Shown: positions 1 to 9,950 of the stretch, in pieces
Layout of the letters: every line of letters starts with the position of its first letter
Numbering within the stretch: the stretch's first letter is position 1
Origin: Saprospiraceae bacterium
Lineage (GTDB): Bacteria > Bacteroidota > Bacteroidia > Chitinophagales > Saprospiraceae
DNA length: 64,000 bases
Assembly (NCBI GenBank): GCA_022842725.1
Contig: JALHOZ010000001.1
Location: 295,968-359,967 of the forward strand
Reading direction: 5' to 3'
Position numbers and translations under genes: made by a program
The notes under the pieces: generated by a model
The model's database searches: none
Told to the model about the DNA's origin: nothing
Seen by the model: only the letters and a program-made list of their open reading frames with translations

Positions 1-3000
1 CAAATCCGGTAGCTACGATTTTAGGTGAAGACGCAGTTTGTGATGGTCAAAGTACAATCTTTACTGCAAATGGTGGAGTAACTTACGATTGGGGATTGGG
101 TAATACAAATGCCATCATTACCGTTTCTGACAATACGCCTTGGGTAGTCACTGTGACTGATATCAATGGTTGTACGGCAACTGCCCAAAAAACGTTAACC
201 ATTCACCCGAATCCTATCGCTTCTATAACCGGTGATGATTTTGTTTGTCAAGGTGGAAGTGTTGACTTTACCGCTGAAGGTGGATTGTTATACAGTTGGA
301 ATACAACAGAAGCAACTCAAACTATTTCTGTTTCAGATGCTTTAACAAAAATTGTCACTGTAACAGATGCCAACGGATGTACAGATACCGCTGAAAAATC
401 ACTTAATTTTTACACAAACCCAACAGCCTCTATCACAGGTGATGATTTTGTTTGTGAAGGCGGAAGTGTAGACTTTACCGCTGAAGGTGGGTTGTTATAC
501 AGTTGGAATACAACAGAAGCAACCCAAACTATCTCTGTTTCAGATGCTTTGACAAAAATAGTCACAGTCACTGACATAAACGGATGTACAGCCACTGCTG
601 AAAAAACATTGACAGTTCACCCTGTTCCTGATGCAGGTTCGGATATTTCTGTAAACTGTTATGTATCTGATGTCGTAAGCATGAATGCAAATGGTTCAGG
701 TACCTGGTCTCAAGGGATTGTTTCAGGAACTTTTATCATTTCGAATGTTAATAATGCGATTACAACAATAAGTGGATTTAGTGCACCGGGAACCTATCAG
801 TTTTATTGGTCCTCACCATTCTGCGAAGACGTAGTCACCATCACCGTAGGTGACAATTGTGATTGTCCTTCAGGTGATAACCAAATCATAGCACCGGCTT
901 TAACAGAAATATGTCAATCATATCCTGCGACCGTGATTACAGGAAATGACGGAAGCCCGACAGGCGGAACATATGTGTGGCAAATCAATGCCAACAACAC
1001 TGGTTTTGTATCAGCAGGAGGCATCAACAATACAAAAGATTATACGACATTAGTATTACCTGTCGGCAATTATATCATCAGAAGAGTTTATACGGTTGTG
1101 GCCAATGGTCAGGATTGTATCTACGAAAGCAATCCGGTGAATATAACGGTAAATCCAAATCCTGTAGCTACCATTTCCGGTGACGAAACAGTTTGCCAAG
1201 GCGAAAGCACAACTTTTACGGCGAGCGGCGGAACAAATTACCTTTGGAGCACAGGTCCGAATACACCAAGTATTACGTTGTCTGCAGCTTCAACGGTTAT
1301 TGTTACTGTAACAGATGCCAACGGATGTACAGCAACCGCTGAAAGAACATTGACGGTAAATCCAAATCCTGTAGCTACCATTTCTGGTGACGAAACAGTT
1401 TGCCAAGGCGAAAGCACAACTTTCATTGTGAGCGGAGGAACAGATTACCTTTGGAGTACAGGTCCGAATACACCAAGTATTACGTTGTCAACAGGTTCCA
1501 CAGTCATGGTAACCGTGACAGATGCCAACGGATGTACAGCAACTGCTGAAAGAACATTGACGGTTAATCCTAACCCTACAGCCACCATTTCCGGTGACGA
1601 CGCAGTTTGTTTAGGCGAAAGTACAACGTTCACTGCGAATGGCGGAACAGATTACATTTGGAGTACAGGTCCGAATACACCAAGTATCACGTTGTCTACA
1701 GCTTCAACAGTAATTGTTACCGTAACAGACGCCAACGGATGTACAGCGACTGCCGAAAGAACGTTGACGGTTAATCCTCTACCAAATGCCGGCCCGGATC
1801 GATCTGCCAATTGTTATGTAAGTGATATTGTCACCTTAGTAGCGACAGGAACAGGTACCTGGTCCTGGGCATCAAGCAGTTTGACGGCAACGATCGATAA
1901 CGTCACTTCTGCAACTACCACCATCAGTGGTTTCCCATCAGCAGGAACCTACGAATTGATTTGGTCCAACGGAAATTGTGAAGACGTAGTAACCATCACT
2001 GTAGGCGACAATTGTGATTGTCCTTCAGGTGATAATCAAATCATAGCTCCGGCTTTAACAGAAATTTGTCAATCCTATCCTGCAACTTTGATTACAGGAA
2101 ATGACGGAAGCCCGGCAGGCGGAAGTTACGAATGGCAAATCAATGCCAACAACAGCAGCTTTGTATCAGCAGGTGGCATCAACAATACAAAAGATTATAC
2201 GACAGAAGTATTACCTGTCGGAAATTATATCATCAAAAGATTATATACTGTTGTAGCCAATGGTCAGGATTGTATCTATGAAAGCAATCCGGTGAATATA
2301 ACGGTAAATCCAAATCCTGTAGCTATAATTTCCGGTGACGAAACAGTTTGCCAAGGTGAAAGCACAACTTTCACAGCGAGCGGCGGAACAGATTACCTTT
2401 GGAGTACAGGTCCAAATACACCAAGTGTTACGTTGTTTACTTCTTCAACGGTTTTTGTTACTGTAACAGATGCCAACGGATGTACAGCGACTGCTGAAAG
2501 AACATTGATGGTCAATCCGAATCCTGTAGCCACCATTTCCGGTGACGACGCAGTTTGTCAAGGAGAAAGTACAACTTTCACTGCGAATGGTGGAGTAGAT
2601 TACGTATGGAATACCAGCAATCAGACAACCCAAAGTATTACGGTTTCTACAGCAACAAATGCCGTAGTGACAGTAACAGACGCCAACGGATGTACAGCAA
2701 CTGCTGAAAGAACTTTGACAGTAAATCCAAATCCTGTAGCCACCATTTCCGGTGACGACGCAGTTTGTTTAGGAGAAAGTACAACTTTCACTGCGAATGG
2801 TGGAGTAGATTACCTTTGGAATATCAGCAATCAGACAACCCAAAGTATTACGGTTTCTACGGCAACAAATGCCGTAGTGACAGTGACTGATATCAACGGA
2901 TGTAAAGCAACTGCTGAAAGAACGTTGACGATTAATCCTCTTCCAAATGCAGGTCCTGATCGTTCTGCCAATTGTTATGTAAATGATGTCGTCACCCTGG

Positions 3001-6000
3001 CAGCAACGGGAACAGGTACCTGGTCCTGGGCATCAAGCAGTTTGACGGCAACCATTAATAATACAAGTTTTGCATCAACCACCATAAGCGGTTTCCCATC
3101 AGCAGGAACCTACACATTGATTTGGTCGGACGGAAATTGTGAAGACGTAGTCACAATCACTGTAGGCGACAATTGTGATTGTCCTTCAGGTGATAATCAA
3201 ATCATAGCTCCGGCTTTAAGAGAAATTTGTCAATCCTATCCTGCAACTTTGATTACAGGAAATGACGGAAGCCCGGCAGGCGGAAGTTACGAATGGCAAA
3301 TCAATGCCAACAACAGCAGCTTTGTATCTGCAGGTGGCATCAACAATACAAAAGATTATACGACAGAAGTATTACCTGTCGGAAATTATATCATCAAAAG
3401 AGTTTATACTGTTGTGGCCAATGGTCAGGATTGTATCTACGAAAGCAATCCGGTGACTCTGACCGTTCATCCAAATCCTGTAGCTACCATTTCAGGAGAC
3501 GAAACAGTTTGTTTTGGAGAAAGTACGACTTTCACAGCAACCGGCGGAGTAGATTACCTTTGGAATATCAGCAATCAGACAACCCAAAGTATTACGGTTT
3601 CTACGGCAACAAATGCCGTAGTGACAGTGACTGATGTCAACGGATGTACAGCAACTGCTGAAAGAACTTTGACAGTAAATCCAAATCCTGTAGCCACCAT
3701 TTCCGGTGACGACGCAGTTTGTTTAGGAGAAAGTACAACTTTCACTGCGAATGGTGGAGTAGATTACGTATGGAATACCAGCAATCAGACAACTCAAAGT
3801 ATTACGGTTTCTACGGCAACTACATCAATAGTGACAGTGACTGACGTCAACGGGTGTACAGCGACTGCCGAAAGAACGTTGACGATTAATCCGAATCCTG
3901 TAGCCACCATTTCCGGTGACGACGCAGTTTGTTTAGGAGAAAGTACAACTTTCACTGCGAATGGCGGAGTAGATTACTTATGGAATATCAGCAATCAGAC
4001 AACCCAAAGTATTACGGTTTCTACGGCAACAAATGCCGTAGTGACAGTGACTGATATCAACGGATGTAAAGCAACTGCTGAAAGAACGTTGACGATTAAT
4101 CCTCTTCCAAATGCAGGTCCTGATCGTTCTGCCAATTGTTATGTAAATGATGTCGTCACCCTGGCAGCAACGGGAACAGGTACCTGGTCCTGGGCATCAA
4201 GTAGTTTGACGGCAACCATTAATAATACAAGTTTTGCATCAACCACCATAAGCGGTTTCCCATCAGCAGGAACCTACACATTGATTTGGTCAGATGGGAA
4301 TTGTGAAGACGTAGTAACCATCACTGTAGGCGACAATTGTGATTGTCCTTCAGGTGACAACCAAATCATAACACCGGCTTTAACAGAAATATGTTTTGAA
4401 TTTACTACTACCCAAATCCTAGGAAATGATGCAACTCCGTCAGGCGGAAGTTATGAGTGGCAAATCAATGCCAACAACAATGGTTTTGTATCAGCAAGTG
4501 GCATCAACAATACAAAAGATTATACGACAGAAGTATTACCTGTTGGAAGTTATATCATCAGAAGAATGTATACAGTTGTGGCCAATGGTCAGGATTGTAT
4601 CTACGAAAGCAATCCGGTAAATATAACGGTAAATCCAAATCCTGTTGCCACCATTTCCGGTGACGACGCAGTTTGCCAAGGCGAAAACACAACTTTCACA
4701 GCAACTGGCGGAACAGATTACCTATGGTCAACGACAGAAACCTCTTCAAGCATTACGGTTTCAACAGCATCAACCGTAATCGTAACCATAACAGATGCAA
4801 ACGGATGTACAGCAACTGCAGAAAGAACATTGACGGTTCATCAAAATCCTGTAGCCACCATTTCCGGTGATGATACAGTTTGTTTGGGAGAAAGTACCAC
4901 TTTCACTGCGAATGGTGGAGTAGATTACCTATGGAATACCGGCAATCAGACAACCCAAAGTATTACGGTTTCTACTGCAACAAATGCCATAGTGACCGTG
5001 ACTGATGCTAATGGATGTACAGCGACTGCCGAAAGGACATTGACGGTAAATCCTCTTCCAATTGCCACTATTGTGGGAATCACAGATGTTTGTGCCGGTG
5101 AATCTTCAGTTTTTACAGCATCAGGAGGAACAAGTTACCTTTGGAGTTCTTTAGAAAATACCGACATCATTACAGTGTCAGACAATATTACCAGAATTGT
5201 AACGGTAACAGATGTCAACAATTGTACATCAACAGCACAACAAACATTGACCATACATTCTTTCCCGAATGCCGGAGACATTCAGTTGGCCAATTGTTTT
5301 TCCAAAGATTCTGTTACCATGAATGCAACAGGATCAGGAACATGGAGATTTGTTTCCGGTCCGGGATCGCCGACAATTATGGACATTAATCAATCCAATA
5401 CAGTCGTAACCAATTTCCCTGCAGCCGGAAAATATATCCTGGGCTGGTCAAACGGAAATTGCGAAAGTTTGGCAGAAATCAACGTTGGAGATCTTTGTGA
5501 TTGTCCTTCCGGAATTAATTCAGTATCCGGACCTGCAAATACCAGTGTTTGTGTAGTTTTCCCTTCAGAAACTTTGTCTGGAGTTTTAACGGCGCCTCAG
5601 GGAGGAACTTATCAATGGTTTTATTACAAAGATAATGGCACCGGCAGTATAGTAGGAACCAATCAGGATTATACAACAGGTGATTTGGATTTGGGTAATC
5701 ATAAATATCAACGAGTATATCGACTGATTGCCAATAATCAAACCTGTGTTTACAACAGTAATACTATTAATATTGATGTAAACCCTGAACCAATAGCGTC
5801 TATCACAGGTGATAATGTGATTTGTCGTGGTTCTTCCACAGTATTGACAGCACAAGGAGGAGCACAGTACCTTTGGAGTTCTTCGGAGCCAAACCAATCT
5901 ATAACCGTCAATGACGATGTTGAAAGAACAGTGACCGTGACTAATGTTTTCGGATGCACAGATGAAGTGTCATTCTCAGTAACATTAAATGAAAATCCGG

Positions 6001-9000
6001 TAGCAGTTATTTCAGGCCCTGATGCTGCATGTTTAGGATCATCTGTTACTTTCACGGCTTCAGGAGGCGTTCAATATCTGTGGAGCAATGGTGAGCCAAC
6101 TAATGAAATATCAGTATCTGATGATACGCAAAGAAGTGTGACCGTTACAGATGCCAATGGTTGTACTTCAGTAGCTTCCAAAACGCTTACCATTTTGCCT
6201 CTTCCGGATGCAGGAAATGACAGAGTAGCTAATTGTTTCTCTTCTTCTATTGTAACCATGAATGCATTTGGTTCCGGAACCTGGTCTTTATTGTCCGGTC
6301 CGGGTATACCATCTATCTCCGATATTACCAATCCGAATACAACTGTTTCGGGATTTCCGGCTTCAGGCACCTACGTGTTGGTTTGGAATGATGGTAATTG
6401 CGAGGATGCGGTCTCTATCATCGTTAATGAAAACTGTGATTGCCCCGACGGAGACAACCGTATCAACGATCCGAATGTCAATGTCTGTAAAATCTTTACT
6501 TCTTCCATATTGGAAGGAAATGACGCAAACCCTGTTGGTGGTACGTATAGCTGGGATTATGCATTAAACAGTGGTGCATTCGCAGCAGCCCCGGGCATCA
6601 ACAATACAGAAGATTATATTACCGGCGACTTAGGACCGGGAACACATAGTTTTGTCAGAAAATATTCAGTTATCATAGATAATAAAGAATGTTCTTACGA
6701 AAGTAATACCATTGTCCTTAGGGTAAACAATGAGCCTGTAGCGGATATTACCGGAAACAACGTGGTTTGTTCCGGCGTTTCTACAGAATTTATTGCTACA
6801 GGCGGTGATTTTTACCTCTGGAATGACGGAAGCACAAATCCAAACATTTTGGTTTCTGTTGCAGGTGACTATTTTGTAACTGTAACGGATGCCAATGCTT
6901 GTACCGCAACAGCAAGCAGAACCTTAACCGTTCTTGACAATCCTGTAGTTACCATTACCGGAGAAGACAGAATCTGTGACGGTGGTACAGCGACCTTTAC
7001 TGCTTCCGGAGGAAATGAATATGTATGGAGTTCCGGTGAAAATATATCTGTAATTTCGGTTAGTGATGAAACAGAAAGAATTGTCACCGTAACCGGAAGT
7101 AACGGATGTTCGGCCATAGCTTCTAAAACCCTGGTTGTTACTGAACAACCTTCAGCTGGTCCGGATCTTTTGGTAAATTGTTACACCAGAGATCAGGTAA
7201 CATTAGCTGGTAGCGGAACAGGTACGTGGATAGTTGATCCTTCAAGTTCAGGTATTCTTACCATTTCAGACGTTAATGATCCGAATGCAGTACTTTCCGG
7301 TTTTTCAACAGCCGGCACGTATACACTTATCTGGTCAAATGGATTTTGTGAAGACCAGGTGACCATCCTTGTTCTCGACAATTGTGATTGCCCGAATCAG
7401 GACAATTCATTGACTCCGGGACAGGAAGATACCGCTTGTGATACATACCCTTCAACCCTTTTATCAGGAAATGAGGCTTCACCTGCAGGTGGTTTTTACA
7501 GATGGGAATACAATCTGAATAACACAGGTTATGCACCTGCTCCGGGCAATTTTACCGACAAGGATTATACAACAACCGTTTTGGGCGTGGGAAGTCATCT
7601 TTTCAGAAGGATTTACACCGTACAGGCCAATGGAATTACCTGTGAATATATCAGTACAGATGTGCTGATAACCGTGAATCCAAATCCTGTTGCCGCCATC
7701 GTTGGTGCAGATTCGGTTTGTGAAGGTTTATCAACCACATTTACTGCGTCAGGAGGAACAACATATTTATGGAACACAGGACAGACAAATCCTACGATTT
7801 CAGTTTCAGACGATCAGACAAAATTTGTAACCGTAACCGATGACAACGGATGTTCTGATGTTGCTTCAAAAACCCTTACCATATTTAATAATCCTACAGC
7901 TTCGATCGAAGGTGAAACATCCGTTTGTCAAGGCGATGAAGTTTCTTTCACGGCTCTTGGGGGCAATCTTTTTGTCTGGAATAATGGCTCGGATAATCAA
8001 ACCATACAAGTTAATGTCGCCGGCACTTATTTTGTTACGGTTACAGATGCCAATGGTTGTTTTGCTGTTACTTCTAAAACCTTAACCGTTTTCAATAATC
8101 CTGTAGCATCCATTTCTGGTGCGGACAGAATATGTTCAGGTGAATCAACTCAGTTTACAGCTGTCGGAGGTGTTTCTTATCTTTGGAATACCAATGAGTC
8201 AACCTCTTCAATTGAGGTAAGTGATGATACTGAAAAAATAGTTGTTGTCACAGATAATAACGGTTGTACAGCATCGGCATCAAAAACTTTGATTATATCT
8301 CCGCTTCCGGATGCAGGACCAGACCAGTCGGCCGATTGTTACAAAGAAGCTGTTGTGACATTGCAGGCTTCAGGAAATGGTCGTTGGACGGCAGCTTCTT
8401 CAAATCCGACATCTGTACTGATCGTCAATCCGTTGTCGCCAATTTCTGAAGTTCGTGGATTTGTCAGATCAGGAGTTTATACCTTCATCTGGAATGACGG
8501 TTTCTGTGAAGATATGGTCATCGTTACCATTGGCAATAACTGTCCTTGCGAAGATGTTTTAAATGAAATTTATGAACCTTCTGAAACCGTATTCTGCGAC
8601 GTTGTGACAGAATTGACCTTAAACGGAAATCAGCCTGCATCAGGCAATGGTTCCTTCCTTTGGGAATACAGTTTTAATGGCAGCGGGTTTATTTCTGCTC
8701 CGGGTATCAATAATCTGTCTGCTTATCAGGCGCAAAACCTGAATCCGGGTACACATAGCTTCAGAAGATTTTATCTTTTTGATAATGAAAACGGAACCGT
8801 ATGTATTGATTCAAGCAATATGATCTCTGTCACGGTCATTCCACCGGTGAATGCTGAATTTGATGTTGATATCAATCCGAATCCGGTTTGTGCTGGTGAT
8901 ACAGTCCATGTAAGTATAAATGCTATGGTAGCAGGCACTTATGAATGGAATGTGATTTCAGGAAATGCAGATATACAGACGTACTCTGACCATGCCATCA

Positions 9001-9608
9001 TCATTCCTCAAAGTGAAGGTAAAATTGTATTTACCGTAACACAAACCACTGAGTTTTGTAATTTTGTTTCTCAACCTTTACCTTTTGAATTTACTGTCAA
9101 TCCAAGACCAAGAGTTGCTTTGGGCAGAGATACCATTATCTGTGATCAGGATCAGGGATTTGAACTGAGTATCGATGGTGATTATGTTGACATTACCTGG
9201 GACAACGGCTCTAAAGAAAATTCGATTTTTGTCGAGGAGTCCGGTGTATACAAAGTAAGTGTGACAGACGAAAACGGATGTACAGGTTATGACGAAATCA
9301 CCATAAAAGATTTCTGTTGTAAAGTATACTATCCGAATATCATCAGTTTGTCCAGCGCAAATTACATCAACAGACAATTCCAGATAAAAGAGTCAGGTTG
9401 TGTCATTTCTTCAGAATTGTGGATTTATGACAGATGGGGCAATTTGGTGTATAAATCTGACGATGGTTTGGCACCTTGGGACGGTATTTTTAAAGGAGAT
9501 TATGTCGAGCAGGGGGTTTATGCTTTTATTTTCAAATTTAAAGCCCTCGACGAAAATGATGAGGAATTTGAAGAAAAAATATCAGGAGATATCACCATTC
9601 TTCATTAA
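1..9608 (+). CDS. Giant repetitive T9SS-secreted adhesin-like protein (3' part; 5' end lies outside the window), PKD/Ig-like Cys-containing repeats, C-terminal CHU_C / gliding-motility-associated type B sorting domain
   Basis: The reading frame is open from base 3 (NPVATILGEDAVCDGQSTIFTANGGVTYDWGLGNTN...), so the listed TTG start at 96 is an artefact. About 25 short repeats (xNPxAxIxGxxxVCxGxSxxFTAxGGxxYLW...VTVTDxNGCTxTAxxTLTV) plus spacer modules. C-terminus SELWIYDRWGNLVYKSDDGLAPWDGIFKGDYVEQGVYAFIFKF...ISGDITILH matches the type B CTD pattern. Confidence 0.93.
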   Translation, partial: NPVATILGEDAVCDGQSTIFTANGGVTYDWGLGNTNAIITVSDNTPWVVTVTDINGCTATAQKTLTIHPNPIASITGDDFVCQGGSVDFTAEGGLLYSWNTTEATQTISVSDALTKIVTVTDANGCTDTAEKSLNFYTNPTASITGDDFVCEGGSVDFTAEGGLLYSWNTTEATQTISVSDALTKIVTVTDINGCTATAEKTLTVHPVPDAGSDISVNCYVSDVVSMNANGSGTWSQGIVSGTFIISNVNNAITTISGFSAPGTYQFYWSSPFCEDVVTITVGDNCDCPSGDNQIIAPALTEICQSYPATVITGNDGSPTGGTYVWQINANNTGFVSAGGINNTKDYTTLVLPVGNYIIRRVYTVVANGQDCIYESNPVNITVNPNPVATISGDETVCQGESTTFTASGGTNYLWSTGPNTPSITLSAASTVIVTVTDANGCTATAERTLTVNPNPVATISGDETVCQGESTTFIVSGGTDYLWSTGPNTPSITLSTGSTVMVTVTDANGCTATAERTLTVNPNPTATISGDDAVCLGESTTFTANGGTDYIWSTGPNTPSITLSTASTVIVTVTDANGCTATAERTLTVNPLPNAGPDRSANCYVSDIVTLVATGTGTWSWASSSLTATIDNVTSATTTISGFPSAGTYELIWSNGNCEDVVTITVGDNCDCPSGDNQIIAPALTEICQSYPATLITGNDGSPAGGSYEWQINANNSSFVSAGGINNTKDYTTEVLPVGNYIIKRLYTVVANGQDCIYESNPVNITVNPNPVAIISGDETVCQGESTTFTASGGTDYLWSTGPNTPSVTLFTSSTVFVTVTDANGCTATAERTLMVNPNPVATISGDDAVCQGESTTFTANGGVDYVWNTSNQTTQSITVSTATNAVVTVTDANGCTATAERTLTVNPNPVATISGDDAVCLGESTTFTANGGVDYLWNISNQTTQSITVSTATNAVVTVTDINGCKATAERTLTINPLPNAGPDRSANCYVNDVVTLAATGTGTWSWASSSLTATINNTSFASTTISGFPSAGTYTLIWSDGNCEDVVTITVGDNCDCPSGDNQIIAPALREICQSYPATLITGNDGSPAGGSYEWQINANNSSFVSAGGINNTKDYTTEVLPVGNYIIKRVYTVVANGQDCIYESNPVTLTVHPNPVATISGDETVCFGESTTFTATGGVDYLWNISNQTTQSITVSTATNAVVTVTDVNGCTATAERTLTVNPNPVATISGDDAVCLGESTTFTANGGVDYVWNTSNQTTQSITVSTATTSIVTVTDVNGCTATAERTLTINPNPVATISGDDAVCLGESTTFTANGGVDYLWNISNQTTQSITVSTATNAVVTVTDINGCKATAERTLTINPLPNAGPDRSANCYVNDVVTLAATGTGTWSWASSSLTATINNTSFASTTISGFPSAGTYTLIWSDGNCEDVVTITVGDNCDCPSGDNQIITPALTEICFEFTTTQILGNDATPSGGSYEWQINANNNGFVSASGINNTKDYTTEVLPVGSYIIRRMYTVVANGQDCIYESNPVNITVNPNPVATISGDDAVCQGENTTFTATGGTDYLWSTTETSSSITVSTASTVIVTITDANGCTATAERTLTVHQNPVATISGDDTVCLGESTTFTANGGVDYLWNTGNQTTQSITVSTATNAIVTVTDANGCTATAERTLTVNPLPIATIVGITDVCAGESSVFTASGGTSYLWSSLENTDIITVSDNITRIVTVTDVNNCTSTAQQTLTIHSFPNAGDIQLANCFSKDSVTMNATGSGTWRFVSGPGSPTIMDINQSNTVVTNFPAAGKYILGWSNGNCESLAEINVGDLCDCPSGINSVSGPANTSVCVVFPSETLSGVLTAPQGGTYQWFYYKDNGTGSIVGTNQDYTTGDLDLGNHKYQRVYRLIANNQTCVYNSNTINIDVNPEPIASITGDNVICRGSSTVLTAQGGAQYLWSSSEPNQSITVNDDVERTVTVTNVFGCTDEVSFSVTLNENPVAVISGPDAACLGSSVTFTASGGVQYLWSNGEPTNEISVSDDTQRSVTVTDANGCTSVASKTLTILPLPDAGNDRVANCFSSSIVTMNAFGSGTWSLLSGPGIPSISDITNPNTTVSGFPASGTYVLVWNDGNCEDAVSIIVNENCDCPDGDNRINDPNVNVCKIFTSSILEGNDANPVGGTYSWDYALNSGAFAAAPGINNTEDYITGDLGPGTHSFVRKYSVIIDNKECSYESNTIVLRVNNEPVADITGNNVVCSGVSTEFIATGGDFYLWNDGSTNPNILVSVAGDYFVTVTDANACTATASRTLTVLDNPVVTITGEDRICDGGTATFTASGGNEYVWSSGENISVISVSDETERIVTVTGSNGCSAIASKTLVVTEQPSAGPDLLVNCYTRDQVTLAGSGTGTWIVDPSSSGILTISDVNDPNAVLSGFSTAGTYTLIWSNGFCEDQVTILVLDNCDCPNQDNSLTPGQEDTACDTYPSTLLSGNEASPAGGFYRWEYNLNNTGYAPAPGNFTDKDYTTTVLGVGSHLFRRIYTVQANGITCEYISTDVLITVNPNPVAAIVGADSVCEGLSTTFTASGGTTYLWNTGQTNPTISVSDDQTKFVTVTDDNGCSDVASKTLTIFNNPTASIEGETSVCQGDEVSFTALGGNLFVWNNGSDNQTIQVNVAGTYFVTVTDANGCFAVTSKTLTVFNNPVASISGADRICSGESTQFTAVGGVSYLWNTNESTSSIEVSDDTEKIVVVTDNNGCTASASKTLIISPLPDAGPDQSADCYKEAVVTLQASGNGRWTAASSNPTSVLIVNPLSPISEVRGFVRSGVYTFIWNDGFCEDMVIVTIGNNCPCEDVLNEIYEPSETVFCDVVTELTLNGNQPASGNGSFLWEYSFNGSGFISAPGINNLSAYQAQNLNPGTHSFRRFYLFDNENGTVCIDSSNMISVTVIPPVNAEFDVDINPNPVCAGDTVHVSINAMVAGTYEWNVISGNADIQTYSDHAIIIPQSEGKIVFTVTQTTEFCNFVSQPLPFEFTVNPRPRVALGRDTIICDQDQGFELSIDGDYVDITWDNGSKENSIFVEESGVYKVSVTDENGCTGYDEITIKDFCCKVYYPNIISLSSANYINRQFQIKESGCVISSELWIYDRWGNLVYKSDDGLAPWDGIFKGDYVEQGVYAFIFKFKALDENDEEFEEKISGDITILH
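852..8560 (+). repeat. Higher-order intragenic repeat: about eight supermodules, each with a ~170-aa Cys-rich spacer (NAGPDRSANCYV...GDNCDCPSGDNQI...NGQDCIYESNPV) followed by 2 or 3 copies of a ~72-aa repeat
   Basis: The spacer landmark (GDNCDCPSGDNQ or its divergent equivalent) recurs at about 852, 2007, 3168, 4332, 5489, 6428, 7377 and 8533. Spacings are about 1155-1164 bp with three short repeats and about 939-949 bp with two. Confidence 0.9.
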
Positions 9609-9627
9609 AATAAATAAATAGACTGAT

Positions 9628-9659
9628 AAAAGGGGATTTCTTTTGGAAATCCCCTTTTT
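9628..9659 (+). terminator. Rho-independent terminator of the giant adhesin gene
   Basis: AAAAGGGGATTTC-TTTTG-GAAATCCCCTTTTT hairpin with T-tract 20 bp after the stop codon. Confidence 0.88.
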
Positions 9660-9802
9660 CTTTTGATAAGGGATTTTTCTATTATAAAAATATTTTTTTC
9701 TTAACCGGATGGAAAGAATTACCATGCAGTTTTTCCTCTAATCAGGTTATATCCAACGGCAAAAAAAATATCAAAAAAAGTGTAATAATAAAATTTATGT
9801 AT

Positions 9803-9810
9803 TACCTTTG
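9803..9810 (+). promoter_or_regulatory. Candidate Bacteroidota -7 box (TACCTTTG) for tRNA-Cys
   Basis: TAnnTTTG match 18 bp upstream of the tRNA; no clear -33 TTTG. Confidence 0.4.
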
Positions 9811-9828
9811 CACTTCCAAAATTTTTTT

Positions 9829-9899
9829 GGTCGGGTGGCCGAGCGGCTAGGCAGAGGTCTGCAAAACCTCGTACAGCGGTTCGAATCCGCTCCCGACCT
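9829..9899 (+). tRNA. tRNA-Cys (anticodon GCA)
   Basis: GGTCGGG/CCCGACC acceptor stem, GAGGT-CTGCAAA-ACCTC anticodon arm with GCA, T arm GCGG-TTCGAAT-CCGC, discriminator U73 typical of tRNA-Cys; CCA not encoded. Confidence 0.95.
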
Positions 9900-9904
9900 C
9901 ACCC

Positions 9905-9938
9905 AAAGAGACCATTTCAATTGAAATGGTCTCTTTTT
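9905..9938 (+). terminator. Terminator downstream of tRNA-Cys
   Basis: AAAGAGACCATTTCAATTGAAATGGTCTCTTTTTT perfect hairpin with T-tract. Confidence 0.85.
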
Positions 9939-9950
9939 TCAATATAGTTC

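Noticed and set aside
977-4870. Alternative-frame ORFs (977-1183, 3293-3634, 4457-4663, 4673-4870; MANQCQQ... type) repeated in the adhesin gene
   Set aside because: Shadow ORFs created by the in-frame repeats of the 1-9608 coding sequence; they recur only because the DNA repeats, with no independent start signals or protein family.
1150-5060. Regular direct repeats that might suggest a CRISPR array
   Set aside because: Period (~200-216 bp and ~1.16 kb) is far too long, the spacers are homologous coding sequence, and the reading frame is maintained; no cas genes nearby.
410-7536. Minus-strand ORFs antisense to the giant adhesin (e.g. 1238-1426, 5586-5897, 5750-6055, 6071-6370)
   Set aside because: Open frames caused by repeat composition and codon bias; no recognisable domains and fully overlapping a strongly supported CDS.
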